A DNA stretch of 64,000 bases from Hyphomicrobium denitrificans ATCC 51888 (GCF_000143145.1 NC_014313.1:2976001-3040000); one strand, 5' to 3'; positions 9,165 through 19,135 are shown, counted from the stretch's first letter. Numbers and translations are program-made. Notes: generated by a model not told the origin, from the sequence alone.

Positions 9165-10001
9165 TTATTTCAACGTGATCGTCGTTTCGGACTGGCCCTT
9201 GCCGTCGACCATCGTGACCGTGAGCGCCTTGCCCTTGAGTTCCTTGAGGTCGACATCGACCGAAAGATCGACCTCGAAGACGGCTTTGCCGGACGCGTTC
9301 GCCACGCGCTTGGGCAGGGGGACGTAAATGCCGCCCGGGGCGACGACGAAGGCATCGGCCTTATCGGGAACCGACGTCTCGACATTTAAAACCAGCTTTG
9401 GCTTCTGCGCCAATGGGTCGAAGTGCCATGTGTCGAGCTTCGGGTCGACGCCCGAGCGCGGGCTCGTCTGAGGAACGCGCGCCAATGTGTCGGTCAGTTC
9501 CGCCGACGCGCCGACGTTCGGAGGAATGACGACTTTCAAATCGGCTTGCGCGGGAATGCAGATATCCTTGCATAGGCCATATTCGACCTTGCCGCGAAGG
9601 ACGACCGGCTTCGTGGCATCCTTCGGGACGACGCGAACGGGGAAGATGACGCCGCCCTTGTAGCCGACGGTGTCGCCCGCCTTGTCGCTGAGCCTGTGAG
9701 GCGCGGGGTAGAGCACATCCGCCGACTGCAGGTTCTCGGATGCGTTCCAATCGAAGTCGGGCGGGACGCCGCCGGCGTCGCCGGGCGCGCGCCAATAGGT
9801 TTTCCAGCCTTCCGGCATTGCAACTTCAACGCCGGCATAGAGCGCCGTCTTGCCGTCACGAACGGCCTGTCCGGCGACGAGGCGCGCCTGATTATCGAAC
9901 CCCTTAACCCAATCCGACGACACGGGTGCGCCGGGTTCGCTGAGCGCCGTCGCCGCATTCAACGACAGACACGCGAACGCCAAACCGATCGTCAGTCGCA
10001 T
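9165..10001 (-). CDS. Secreted DsbD N-terminal-domain-like protein
   Basis: A 278-residue protein with a Sec signal peptide (residues 1-22, ending in LSLNAATALSE). The mature part resembles the periplasmic alpha domain of thiol:disulfide interchange protein DsbD: the GWKTYWRAPGDAGG core and the Cys pair in YGLCKDICIPAQ, the site that accepts electrons. There is no membrane domain or C-terminal thioredoxin domain, so this is a free-standing alpha-like domain, a form common in Hyphomicrobiales. I start at ATG 10001 after GAGCGGAA. It may reduce periplasmic thiols or help cytochrome or copper-site assembly; that is inference. Confidence 0.82.
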   Translation of the reverse strand: MRLTIGLAFACLSLNAATALSEPGAPVSSDWVKGFDNQARLVAGQAVRDGKTALYAGVEVAMPEGWKTYWRAPGDAGGVPPDFDWNASENLQSADVLYPAPHRLSDKAGDTVGYKGGVIFPVRVVPKDATKPVVLRGKVEYGLCKDICIPAQADLKVVIPPNVGASAELTDTLARVPQTSPRSGVDPKLDTWHFDPLAQKPKLVLNVETSVPDKADAFVVAPGGIYVPLPKRVANASGKAVFEVDLSVDVDLKELKGKALTVTMVDGKGQSETTITLK

Positions 10002-10163
10002 ATTTCCGCTCACAAGCGTCACCTCTTGCGGCAAGCGGCCTGAACATCGGCCCCTTGTCCTTTTCACTATACGGCTCAAAAGCCTGCGCCGTAACATAGG
10101 TAGTCATTTTATTGCGTTTCAACCATCTTCACGTCGCCATGCTTCCGGATTAGTCTGGCTGTC

Positions 10164-10781
10164 ATGAAGTCCGTGCGCCAGAGGGGCCTCACAGAAGGCT
10201 CCGACATCAAGCTCGAGGGGCAACTCCTCATTGCCATGCCGGCGATGTCTGACCGCCGGTTCCAGCGCTCGGTCATTTACATGTGTGCGCATTCGTCCGA
10301 AGGCGCGATGGGTCTGGTGATCAACCAGCGCGCCAATCATATCACCGCTCCCGATCTGCTCGAGAAGCTCGGCATCTCTCCGCGCAGCCCGGATGACGAG
10401 ATCACGAGCGAGGTCTTGTCGCTTTCCATTCAGGTCGGCGGACCGGTCGAGACCGGACGCGGATTTGTGCTGCACAGCTCGGATTATTTTTCGGAAGATT
10501 CGACGCTGGCGATCGAGAACGATGTCTGCCTCACGGCAACGATCGATATTCTGAAAGCGATTGCGCAGGGGCATGGTCCGGCGCGCGCCCTTCTTGCGCT
10601 CGGTTACGCGGGTTGGTCGCCCGGCCAGCTCGAAAACGAGATCCAGGCCAACGGCTGGCTACACTGCCCGGCTGATCCCGATCTGATTTTCGACGATGAT
10701 CTCGACAACAAATATTCGCGCGCGCTCGCGAAAATCGGGATCGATCTCTCGCATCTCGTCAGTGACGCGGGACACGCCTGA
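10164..10781 (+). CDS. YqgE/AlgH family protein (UPF0301)
   Basis: A 205-residue protein with the family hallmarks [23 protein letters not shown] near the start, [12 protein letters not shown], the [14 protein letters not shown] motif and the late [14 protein letters not shown] segment. The family is widespread and of unclear function; AlgH was linked to alginate regulation in Pseudomonas. It has no signal peptide or membrane helix. It is divergent from the DsbD-like gene and convergent with the next gene, with a 36-base gap. Confidence 0.93.
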   Translation: MKSVRQRGLTEGSDIKLEGQLLIAMPAMSDRRFQRSVIYMCAHSSEGAMGLVINQRANHITAPDLLEKLGISPRSPDDEITSEVLSLSIQVGGPVETGRGFVLHSSDYFSEDSTLAIENDVCLTATIDILKAIAQGHGPARALLALGYAGWSPGQLENEIQANGWLHCPADPDLIFDDDLDNKYSRALAKIGIDLSHLVSDAGHA

Positions 10782-10817
10782 GCACGGCTCTTCGGCGCAT
10801 TTCTTCGACGCCGTCTT

Positions 10818-13800
10818 CTATCCCTTCGACGCGATCTTCTGTTCGGTTCTCGGCGCGCCGTTCTCCGGTTCGCCTGAGGCCGGCGCATTGCCTGCGAGCC
10901 GCGCGAGACTTGCCGCGATCGACGGCGGCAGCGTCGAGAAGTCCGGCTGCGACGGCGTTACGTTGACTGGAGGTGGAGGTGGCAACGGCGCTTCAGCGCG
11001 CCGAGGCTGCGGCTCACCCGGGCTCGCGGGTGGCATCCCGTTCGCGGGTGGACGTTGCGGCGCTGGTCGTCCAGTCGTCGGATCAGACGCCGCTGCGCGC
11101 GCCAATGCTTCCGACAACGGCGCCAGGATCGCCTGTCGTGGTGGTGCCGCCGGAGCCGGTTCGGCGGCCGGACGGAACGGCGGAGCGCCGGGCGCGGCGT
11201 GCCCGTTTGCCGGGGCGCGCGGGTTTTGCGGCGGCACCGATCTGCGTTCCATGGTTTGCAGGAGTTCCGGCGGCAACGAGGGCGCTGCGGCTGGCGGCAA
11301 TGCCGGCCCGGAAGCGGCAACTGCCACACGGAGCGCATCGGCCGGTTTCTTCGACGGCATGCCCGGCGTGCCGGGTGCGCCGGCGTTTGCGACGGGGTTC
11401 GGACTTGCGCCGTTCGCCACGGCCTTGGGGTCGGGTTTGTGCCGGTGACGCACAACCGATCCTGCCGGAAGCGCCGCAGCCTTGGCCGCACCCTGAGGCG
11501 GCGCGGTGGTCGTCTTCGCCTCGCCGTTGGCGACGGATTTCGCAATCGCAGCCGCCGGTCGCGCCGCTTGTGCGACGACCTTTTTCGCCGCGTTCTTGAA
11601 TTTCGGGCGGAAGAAGCCGCGCGGCTGCATCTTGCGTTCGGAGCGGCGCACCATCTTCAAGAGCTGCGCGACTGCGCGCTCCGGAATGGGTTCGCCGAAG
11701 TGATACCCCTGCGCGTATTCGCAACCGATCGAGCGCAGGAACGTCGCTTCGTCCGCACGTTCGACGCCTTCGGCGACGACGGTTTTCGAAAGCTCGTGCG
11801 CCAGCGCCACCATCGATCGCATGATCGCGGCGCCGTTCGCGGTGCCACTGCCGCGCACCAATCCGCGACAGACCTTGATCGTGTCGAACGGGAAGCGGTT
11901 CAAATAGGCGAGCGATGAATAGCCGGTGCCGAATTCATCCAACGAGAGTTCCGCGCCTGAGCCGCGAAGCACCTTCAGCACTTCGATGGCCTGCTCCGGA
12001 TTGCCCATCATGAGATTTTCGGCGATCTCCAGACGCAACGTCCCCGGCGGGACGATGTTGCGGCCGAGGATGTGGCGGATCTCCTGGATCGATTCCGGCT
12101 TGAAGATGTGCGGGCTAGAAATGTTGACGGTGACGAACAACGGCCGTTCAGGACGCGGCAGTTCGGCCAACCAGCGCGAGGCGTCTTTCGCGGCTCGCAG
12201 CAGCAGGTAGGCGCTGACCTTGACCATCGCGTCCGGCTCGTTGGCCTCGTCGATGACCGACGCCGGATTGACGAGGCCGAGTTTCGGATGCTCCCAGCGC
12301 GCGAAAGCTTCGAAGCCCGCAAGCTCTTTCGTCGGCAGGTAAACAATCGGCTGATAGACGACCTTCAGCTGACCCTTCTCGATTGCCTTGGCGAGTTCGG
12401 CGCCGATGTTCGAGTCGCGGTCGCGGCGCATGGAGGCGTCGAAGACTTCGATGCGATCGGCGCCGGCGCGCTTGGCGCGATACATCGCAAGCTCGGCATC
12501 CTTCAGCAGATCGCCATCGGCAGATTGATTTTCGTCCCATGCGGCGACGCCGATGGAGCCCGTGAGGATGACTTCCTGATTGGCGAGCGGGATCGGCGCG
12601 CGCAGCGAGCGGCGGACGCGTTCCGCAAGCGCGGGAAGATTACGCGCTTCCCGTTCGCCGACGAACAGCATCGCGAACTGATCGCCGCCGACGCGCGCGA
12701 CGGTGTCGTGCGGTCCGAGGTGGCGCTGCAGGCGGCGCGCGACGGTCAGAAGCAAGCTGTCGCCGCGCACGAGACCGAACGAAGAATTGATGCTCTTGAA
12801 CTTGTCGAGGTCGATGAAGATCACGGCCGGGCGAACGCCGCCATCGGTCTTTGCGCGGCTGACGACACCCTTCAGGCGATCGAGAAACAGTTCGCGATTG
12901 GGAAGGCCGGTCAGGCTGCAATTGACCGCGTCGTGGAGCAGCCGCTCGTGGGCGCGCTTCATGTCGGACACGTCGCGCAGCAGGCCGACACAGCGAAGCG
13001 TGCGTCCGTCGGAATTCGGGACGCTCGCGGCCTCAAGTTCAAACCAGCGCCAGCTGTTGTCGGAATGACGGAGGCGGAAGTCGGTTCTGATGCGGACGCC
13101 TGAGCGTTCCTGCGCCGACATCATCATGACGCGGAAGCGCTCTTTGTCGGTCGGGTGGACGTGGCGCAGAAAATCCTCGACCTTGGTCGAGAGTTCGCCG
13201 GGCATCAGCGACAGCGCGATTTCGACTTCGGGGCTGACCTTGATCTCATCGCGGCGGATATTCCATTCCCAGACCGTCGAGCCGGACGCGGCCAGCGCGA
13301 GAGAGCGGCCCTGAAGTTCGGTCGGCGCGCCTGCGTAGGCCGCATCGGAGGACCGGAAGGCGTACTGCGTGACGGTGAAGCCCATCAGGATCACGACCAG
13401 CACGAGGCCCGCGATCAGGCTCGAGACGACGACGTCGCCCGACATGCGTCCGCTGAGCGTCATTCCGGTCGCGAAGATCCAGACAAGAAGCAGAAGCCAT
13501 GTCGGTACCAGCGATAGTGCGCGGTCCTGGCCTTTGAACGCCAAGAAGAGCGTGAACAATCCGCCGACGCCGCCGATCATCAGGAACGACAGGCGCGCGA
13601 AGGTTGCGGCCAAGCGCGGATCGATAACGGCGACGGCGATGAGCGTCAGCTGCGCCACCATCCACACGCCGATCATCATGCGCACCATTCCGTGCCAGAG
13701 TCCGAGGCGCAGGAACGTCGACAGGAAGATTACGAAGCTCGACGCCATCGCGGCTTCGCCGGCGGCGCGATAGACGGCGTTGTCCTCGGGCCGCAGGTTG

Positions 13801-14540
13801 AACAGCTTGTGGAAGAAACCGAAGTCGACGCACAGGTAGCTCAGCACCGTCCAGGAGACGAGGGCAGCTGCGGGGAAGATCAGCTTGTGATTTGCCGCGA
13901 AAATCGCGGTCAGGAAGATCGCGAGCAGGCCGGTCAGGCCGAGCATGGCGCCGTTGAAGAGCTGACGGTCGCGGCTTTTGATTTCGTAGTCGATCGGCTT
14001 CCAAAGATAGAGCCGCGAGAAGTGCTCGCCCGCAAGCTCGGCAACGTAGGTGATCGTCTGGCCGGGCTCGAGCGTGATGCGGAACACGTCCGCCTTGTCG
14101 CTCTTGATGCGCTCTGGCACGAAGCCGACAGACGGCGTGACGCTTTCGATGCGCCGGGCGTCGAGATCGGGCCAGACCGTTCCCGATCCGACGATGGAAT
14201 AGCGGTCGGCTGCGAGCAGGCGTTCGAGTGACTTGTCGGTCTTGTTGGTGAGCGCGAACACCATCCAGTTGGGGCTGGTGCCCGGCACCGAGGCGCGAAC
14301 CGTCATGCGGCCCGACACGCCATCCTGCCCAGCCGAGGTTTCGACTTGCAGGCTATCGCCGCGCCCTTCGTAGGCTTCGCCGAGATTGGTGATTTCAACC
14401 CGGTCTTGATCGTCTTGAATCGGGATCGGAGTCAGAGCGGCGGCGTGCCCGGCGAGGCCGAGCATCCAAAGAATTGCGACGGCCAGCACCGCGAGCCGTG
14501 ACAATCCCGAATTTTCGTTCCCCCGTCCCCCCTTGCGCAT
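10818..14540 (-). CDS. 7TM-PAS-GGDEF-EAL membrane protein with degenerate catalytic motifs and long Pro/Ala tail
   Basis: A 1240-residue multidomain protein. After a signal peptide (to about residue 36) comes a periplasmic sensory domain (about 37-185, 7TMR-DISM-like), seven or so membrane helices (about 190-395), a PAS domain (about 410-525), a GGDEF domain (about 535-695) and an EAL domain (about 700-950). The diguanylate cyclase motif reads GGDQF instead of GGDEF. In the phosphodiesterase domain EAL is EAF, DDFGTG is DEFGTG and the KxD motif is KVC, while VNIS, EIAE and AEGVE remain. It may therefore bind c-di-GMP or sense without turnover. Residues 960-1240 are Pro/Ala-rich and disordered-looking. 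Its ATG overlaps the upstream stop by ATGA. Confidence 0.88.
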   Translation of the reverse strand: MRKGGRGNENSGLSRLAVLAVAILWMLGLAGHAAALTPIPIQDDQDRVEITNLGEAYEGRGDSLQVETSAGQDGVSGRMTVRASVPGTSPNWMVFALTNKTDKSLERLLAADRYSIVGSGTVWPDLDARRIESVTPSVGFVPERIKSDKADVFRITLEPGQTITYVAELAGEHFSRLYLWKPIDYEIKSRDRQLFNGAMLGLTGLLAIFLTAIFAANHKLIFPAAALVSWTVLSYLCVDFGFFHKLFNLRPEDNAVYRAAGEAAMASSFVIFLSTFLRLGLWHGMVRMMIGVWMVAQLTLIAVAVIDPRLAATFARLSFLMIGGVGGLFTLFLAFKGQDRALSLVPTWLLLLVWIFATGMTLSGRMSGDVVVSSLIAGLVLVVILMGFTVTQYAFRSSDAAYAGAPTELQGRSLALAASGSTVWEWNIRRDEIKVSPEVEIALSLMPGELSTKVEDFLRHVHPTDKERFRVMMMSAQERSGVRIRTDFRLRHSDNSWRWFELEAASVPNSDGRTLRCVGLLRDVSDMKRAHERLLHDAVNCSLTGLPNRELFLDRLKGVVSRAKTDGGVRPAVIFIDLDKFKSINSSFGLVRGDSLLLTVARRLQRHLGPHDTVARVGGDQFAMLFVGEREARNLPALAERVRRSLRAPIPLANQEVILTGSIGVAAWDENQSADGDLLKDAELAMYRAKRAGADRIEVFDASMRRDRDSNIGAELAKAIEKGQLKVVYQPIVYLPTKELAGFEAFARWEHPKLGLVNPASVIDEANEPDAMVKVSAYLLLRAAKDASRWLAELPRPERPLFVTVNISSPHIFKPESIQEIRHILGRNIVPPGTLRLEIAENLMMGNPEQAIEVLKVLRGSGAELSLDEFGTGYSSLAYLNRFPFDTIKVCRGLVRGSGTANGAAIMRSMVALAHELSKTVVAEGVERADEATFLRSIGCEYAQGYHFGEPIPERAVAQLLKMVRRSERKMQPRGFFRPKFKNAAKKVVAQAARPAAAIAKSVANGEAKTTTAPPQGAAKAAALPAGSVVRHRHKPDPKAVANGASPNPVANAGAPGTPGMPSKKPADALRVAVAASGPALPPAAAPSLPPELLQTMERRSVPPQNPRAPANGHAAPGAPPFRPAAEPAPAAPPRQAILAPLSEALARAAASDPTTGRPAPQRPPANGMPPASPGEPQPRRAEAPLPPPPPVNVTPSQPDFSTLPPSIAASLARLAGNAPASGEPENGAPRTEQKIASKG

Positions 14541-15151
14541 CAGGTCCCTCCGCCCTGTGGAACCTCGGACAGAGGCGCGCCCGCGACGCGCGCGTAAAGG
14601 ATGTGATCTTCCCAGCGCCCGTTGATCTTCAAATATGAGCGGGCGATGCCTTCGCGTTCAAAGCCGCATACTTCGAGGACGCGAATGGAGGCGGCGTTGT
14701 TCAGCATCGACGCGGCTTCGATGCGGTGCAGGCGAAGCGTTCCGAATGCGACGGGCAACAGCGTCGATACGGCTTCGCGCATGTAGCCGCGCCCCGCATA
14801 CGTCACGCCCATCCAGTAGCCGAGAGACGCCGTCTGCGCCGAGCCGCGCCGCACGTTCGACAGCGTCATGCCGCCGACGAGCGCGCCGGACGACGTATCG
14901 AAAATGAAATACGGATACGAGGAATCCTCGCGCACGTCCTTGGCGTAGGCGCGCAGGCGGCGGCGATACATGCCGTGGGAGAGATCGTCGTGTGCCCAGG
15001 TCGGCTCCCAGGGCGTCAGATGGCTGCGGCTCCGCGCCCTCAGTTCCGCCCATTCCGCATAGTCACCGGCCGCCGGCTGTCGCAGCAGAACCGCGCGGCC
15101 GCGAATGACCTCGAAATCTTCTTCCGGACGGGTTGTGCGGAGAAAAGCCAC
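14540..15151 (-). CDS. GNAT N-acetyltransferase, RimJ/RimL type
   Basis: A 203-residue acetyl-CoA-dependent N-acetyltransferase of the ribosomal-protein-alanine type. Seen: the substrate-side LTPWEPTW motif near residue 47, the strand GALVGGMTLSNV, the acetyl-CoA loop region LGYWMGVTYAGRGYMREAV, and IEAASMLNNAASIRVLEVCGFEREGIAR, the classic RimJ/RimL ending. It is in the minus-strand run thrC, M16 peptidase, GNAT, GGDEF/EAL, overlapping the last by ATGA. The target protein is not predictable. Confidence 0.9.
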   Translation of the reverse strand: MAFLRTTRPEEDFEVIRGRAVLLRQPAAGDYAEWAELRARSRSHLTPWEPTWAHDDLSHGMYRRRLRAYAKDVREDSSYPYFIFDTSSGALVGGMTLSNVRRGSAQTASLGYWMGVTYAGRGYMREAVSTLLPVAFGTLRLHRIEAASMLNNAASIRVLEVCGFEREGIARSYLKINGRWEDHILYARVAGAPLSEVPQGGGT

Positions 15152-15158
15152 GGCGTCG

Positions 15159-16460
15159 TCACCTCGATCCCTGGCTGATCATAGCGCTGGTGGTGGCCGG
15201 ATTGAACAACGCGGCAACGCGGGTGGCCTGGGCCGCGGACTTCCTGCCCGAGCCGATCACCGCGACCGAAGCGGACTCGCTTCGCAGGCTGCCGGCGAAA
15301 TCCCTGATACGATCCCGGTCGACGGCCTCGACTTCGTCGATCAACTCCGACATCGCGACGAAGCGATCCTGCGCCAGAAGTTGCCGCGCCATCTGTTCCG
15401 CGTTGACCGAAGAGCTTTCGAGCGCCATCAGCAGGCCTGCCTTCAACTGCGCCTTGGCACGCAGCAACTCGGCATCGGTCGGGCCAGCATCCGCAAGCGA
15501 TGCAAACTCGCCAGCCACAACGGCCGCGAGTTCGTCAACCATCTCAGGTCCCGTTGCTGCGTGAACGGCCAGCATTCCGGTGTCTTTAACTCCCCAAACC
15601 GTCGAATAGATCGAATAGCAGAGGCCTCGATCTTCGCGGACTTCCTGAAACAGACGAGAGGACATCCCGCCACCGAGCAGACCGGAAAAGACCTGAGCGG
15701 TGTAGAATGCAGGTTCCAGGCACGACGGCGACGGCAGGCCGATCAGAACGTGGCTCTGTTCGAACGGCTTGGCCGAGGCTGTCGATCCGCCCCGATAGCG
15801 CGCTAGCGATTCGGTTCCACGACGGCGTTGAGTGAGCCCCCCGAATAGGGCTTCAACGTGGCGGACGATCTCGTCGTGGTGGACAGCACCTGCGGCAGAA
15901 ACCACAATCGCTTCAGGGAGATAATGCTCGTCGAGATAGCCGCTCAAGTCAGCGGCGCGAAATCTGCCGACGCTGGCCTTCGTTCCGAGGATCGGGCGAC
16001 CGATCGCCTGCTCGGGGAATGCCACGCTTTGCATCAGGTCGAAGATAATATCGTCGGGGCTGTCGTCGGTGGAGGCGATTTCCTGCTGGATGACGACGCG
16101 CTCGCGGTCGAGGTCTTCGGGCGCGAACTTCGAGTTGAGCAGGATGTCGGCGATCAGTTCGAGTGCGACGCCTTCGTCACCCTTCAATACGCGCGCATAG
16201 TACGCGGTCGTATCAAGGCCCGTCGCCGCGTTGAGATCTCCGCCGACGCTTTCGATCGTCTCGGCGATCATGCGGGCGGACCGCGACTTCGTCCCCTTGA
16301 ACGCCATGTGCTCGAGAAAATGCGAGAGGCCGTGCTGGTCGTCACGCTCGTGACGCGAGCCGACCGCCACCCAGACGCCGAGCGACACCGTTTCAAGATT
16401 GGGCATCCGGTGGGTCGCGACGCGGACGCCGTTCGAAAGTGTCGTCAGCTCGGTGGTCAT
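15159..16460 (-). CDS. M16 family zinc metallopeptidase (processing-peptidase-like)
   Basis: A 433-residue peptidase like the beta subunit of the mitochondrial processing peptidase and bacterial PqqL/YmxG. The inverted zinc motif HxxEH is at residues 47-51 (GLSHFLEHMAFKGT), and the distal Glu ligand is in the segment ERVVIQQEI. The C-terminal half is the second, non-catalytic M16 domain, with the Gly-rich loop GLLGGGMSSRLFQEVRE. I start at ATG 16460, which overlaps the thrC stop by ATGA; the frame extends upstream without a better site. thrC followed by this peptidase is a frequent pair in Hyphomicrobiales. Confidence 0.93.
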   Translation of the reverse strand: MTTELTTLSNGVRVATHRMPNLETVSLGVWVAVGSRHERDDQHGLSHFLEHMAFKGTKSRSARMIAETIESVGGDLNAATGLDTTAYYARVLKGDEGVALELIADILLNSKFAPEDLDRERVVIQQEIASTDDSPDDIIFDLMQSVAFPEQAIGRPILGTKASVGRFRAADLSGYLDEHYLPEAIVVSAAGAVHHDEIVRHVEALFGGLTQRRRGTESLARYRGGSTASAKPFEQSHVLIGLPSPSCLEPAFYTAQVFSGLLGGGMSSRLFQEVREDRGLCYSIYSTVWGVKDTGMLAVHAATGPEMVDELAAVVAGEFASLADAGPTDAELLRAKAQLKAGLLMALESSSVNAEQMARQLLAQDRFVAMSELIDEVEAVDRDRIRDFAGSLRSESASVAVIGSGRKSAAQATRVAALFNPATTSAMISQGSR

Positions 16461-17857
16461 TGAGGGGTTCCGGCCGCCACGCGGCAATGCTTCAAGACGA
16501 ACTTCTGCACCGACGAGAGACTGTTCGGCAGCGTATCGAATTTCTCTGCATCGGTCATGAGATGCGCTTGATGCGCGGGCAAAGCCGGGCGCGCACCGGT
16601 AATGGCTTCGATTGCGTCCGGAAACTTCGCAGGGTGCGCCGTCGAGAGAATGACGGTGTTCCCCGCCGGAGCGACACGCTCGGCGGCTACGAACGCGCAC
16701 GCCGTGTGCGGATCGAGAACATAGCCATATGCGGTTTTCGTGCGGCGGATCGCATCCGCGACGTCGGCTTCCGATGCCGAGACAGCGGCGAAATCCTGCT
16801 TCAAGCGCGAGCCTGTGCGGCCAAGCTCGAAACTCCCGGTGGCGATCAGCGATGTCATCGAGCTGCGGACAAAATCGGCGTCACGATCCGACGCCTCGAA
16901 CAGATAGCGCTCGAAATTCGACGAGATCTGAATGTCCATCGAGGGCGACGACGTGGCGATGACGTCCTTCATCGCATAGACGCCCGTCGCGACGGCGCGC
17001 GGCAGGATATCGTTTTCGTTCGAGGCGATGATGAGCTTGTCGATCGGGAGACCCAGGCGCTTTGCGACGTAGCTCGCAAAAATGTCGCCGAAGTTTCCGG
17101 TCGGTACGGAAAACGATAACGGCTCGGTGGTTCCGATGCGCGACGCCGCCCAGAAATAGTAAGTGACCTGCGCGACGATGCGGGCCCAGTTGATCGAATT
17201 GACGCCGGACAGCTCGACGCGATCCCGAAACGCGTGATCGTTGAACATCGCTTTGACGAGCGCCTGACAGTCGTCGAACGTGCCTTCGATCGCGACGGCA
17301 TGGACGTTCGGTTCCGTCGGCGTCGTCATCATGCGGCGTTGAACGTCGGACACGCGGCCTTTGGGAAACAGGATCACGACGTCGACGCGCTTCGACGAGC
17401 GGAAGGCTTCGATGGCCGCGCCGCCGGTATCGCCCGACGTCGCGCCGACGATGGTGGCGCGAGCGCCGCGCTTCTCGAGCACGTGATCCATCAGCCGCGC
17501 CAGGAGTTGCATCGCAACGTCTTTGAAGGCGAGCGTCGGGCCGTGGAACAATTCGAGGATGGTCAGGCCGGGTTTGATTTCGACGAGCGGCGTCACCTCG
17601 GACGTATCGAAGGTCGCGTAGGCTTCCGACGCCATGCGGCGCAGTTCATCGCGCGAGATCTCGTCGCCGGTAAAAGGATGGATGACCTCGACAGCGATTT
17701 CGACGAACGGCTTGTCGCGAAACGACGCGATCGTGTCAGGCGTCAGCGTCGGCCAGACTTCGGGGACGTACAGACCGCCGTCGCGCGCCAATCCGGCAAG
17801 CAGGACATCTTCGAACCCGAGCGCTTCCGCCCCGCCCCGAGTAGAAATGTATTTCAA
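16457..17857 (-). CDS. thrC: Threonine synthase
   Basis: A 466-residue PLP enzyme that turns O-phosphohomoserine into threonine. The Schiff-base lysine is Lys 112 in GPTLAFKDVAMQLL, and the PLP phosphate loop is GATSGDTGGAAIEAF. The N-terminus MKYISTRGG and the length are those of the longer bacterial/fungal class of threonine synthase. It leads the block thrC-M16-GNAT and lies 103 bases after the SURF1 gene. Confidence 0.96.
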   Translation of the reverse strand: MKYISTRGGAEALGFEDVLLAGLARDGGLYVPEVWPTLTPDTIASFRDKPFVEIAVEVIHPFTGDEISRDELRRMASEAYATFDTSEVTPLVEIKPGLTILELFHGPTLAFKDVAMQLLARLMDHVLEKRGARATIVGATSGDTGGAAIEAFRSSKRVDVVILFPKGRVSDVQRRMMTTPTEPNVHAVAIEGTFDDCQALVKAMFNDHAFRDRVELSGVNSINWARIVAQVTYYFWAASRIGTTEPLSFSVPTGNFGDIFASYVAKRLGLPIDKLIIASNENDILPRAVATGVYAMKDVIATSSPSMDIQISSNFERYLFEASDRDADFVRSSMTSLIATGSFELGRTGSRLKQDFAAVSASEADVADAIRRTKTAYGYVLDPHTACAFVAAERVAPAGNTVILSTAHPAKFPDAIEAITGARPALPAHQAHLMTDAEKFDTLPNSLSSVQKFVLKHCRVAAGTPQ

Positions 17858-17960
17858 TGATGCGATCTCACAGTCGACGTGTTGAGGAGCCGTGCCAAGG
17901 TAGTGGTCTCAATGGTGCGGAACAAGGCGTGAGCCGGCCCGGCACCCGGATTCCCGGTCA

Positions 17961-18752
17961 TTAAGATTGTCGGGGACCGTTTTCCAGCTCTTTCAGCCGC
18001 TGGCGGGCATAGACCGCGAAGATGCAGAGCAGCGTCAAGGCGAGGCCGTACCACGTCACCACATATTGCAAATGTGAATTGGGGATAACGACCATCGTCG
18101 TCCCGCCCTTCGGCCAGCCGCCGGGGTTTTCCGGCAGGGGGTCGGTATCGATCGAGAACGGCGCGTAGGCCTGCTGGTTTTCGACCGAGAACAGAAGTGG
18201 CGAGGGTCGGCCCTCAGCGCCCCATCGCATGGCATCAACGTCGCGCCAGAACCATTGGTTCGTGGCGTAATTGTTGTCGGGCGTGAACCAGCCCTTGTGC
18301 TCGGGCAGGCGGACGAGGCCCGTGATCGTCACCGGACCCTGAAGCTGACCCTCGGCCCGCTTCGAAGGGTCCTTGAGCGTATCTGGGACCCAGCCGCGAT
18401 TGACGAAGACGGGCGGCAGACCGCCCTCCGGCTTCAGCGGCGTGTAAACGTGCCAGCCCTGACTTTCAGCTTCCGGCGCGTAGAGATGGCGTTCCTGGCT
18501 GTGATCGAACGTTCCGGTGACGCGGACGTGCAGGTACTCGACGTCGCCATCTTTGACATATTTGGCGAGGGCGGCGGGATAGGAGATCGGCTCCGCTGTC
18601 CGACGGGCGTCGATCTTCGCGATCAGGTCTTCCTTCCACGCCTTACGATGCCATTGCCAGTTGCCGAGCCCGATCAGCACGGGCAGCAGAGCGAGCGTCA
18701 GAAGCGACGGCAGAATGAGACCAGCAGCACGCCAGCGCGCAAACATCTTCAC
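17961..18752 (-). CDS. SURF1 family cytochrome oxidase assembly protein
   Basis: A 263-residue inner membrane protein that helps insert heme a into subunit I of cytochrome aa3. Two membrane helices bracket a periplasmic domain: residues about 12-32 (ending VLIGLGNWQWHRKAWKE, the family signature) and about 233-253 (YVVTWYGLALTLLCIFAVY). The central domain has the conserved VNRGWVPDTLKDP and PDNNYATNQWFWRD motifs. It overlaps the DUF983 gene by 4 bases and belongs to the oxidase operon. Confidence 0.94.
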   Translation of the reverse strand: MKMFARWRAAGLILPSLLTLALLPVLIGLGNWQWHRKAWKEDLIAKIDARRTAEPISYPAALAKYVKDGDVEYLHVRVTGTFDHSQERHLYAPEAESQGWHVYTPLKPEGGLPPVFVNRGWVPDTLKDPSKRAEGQLQGPVTITGLVRLPEHKGWFTPDNNYATNQWFWRDVDAMRWGAEGRPSPLLFSVENQQAYAPFSIDTDPLPENPGGWPKGGTTMVVIPNSHLQYVVTWYGLALTLLCIFAVYARQRLKELENGPRQS

Positions 18753-19135
18753 TCCTTGGCGATGCGACCTTCCTCGGCCTTGTTGCTAAACTGCAGGGCG
18801 ATCAGGGTCGCCTTCAGGAAGCGCAGCAGGAAGACAGCGAAGATCGGCGTCAGGATACCCCACAGAATAATGTGCATCCACCAGGGAACGCCGAATTTGA
18901 ACTCGGCGATCAGCGCTCCGCCGACGCAGAGAAATCCCAGTATGAAAATTCCGAAGACCGCCGGGCCATCACCGGTGTCGACGAATTTATAGTCGAGTCC
19001 GCACGCGTCGCACTTGTCGCGCATGGCGAGCGGGTTGAGCGGACCGGCGAACAACGGCGCCTTGCCACAGCGCGGGCATGCGCATTTCAGCCCTGAGACG
19101 AACGGGGACGGAGATGTGCTTGAGCTCGACACCAA
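18749..19135 (-). CDS. DUF983 family membrane protein
   Basis: A 128-residue protein with an N-terminal zinc-ribbon-like pair CPRC (about residues 20-23) and CDAC (about 42-45), then two membrane helices (about 58-80 and 86-108). DUF983 genes are found inside cytochrome oxidase operons of alphaproteobacteria; a role in oxidase or copper biogenesis is inferred from location only. The start is probably TTG 19135 or GTG 19132, after GAGG; there is no nearby ATG. Confidence 0.85.
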   Translation of the reverse strand: MVSSSSTSPSPFVSGLKCACPRCGKAPLFAGPLNPLAMRDKCDACGLDYKFVDTGDGPAVFGIFILGFLCVGGALIAEFKFGVPWWMHIILWGILTPIFAVFLLRFLKATLIALQFSNKAEEGRIAKE

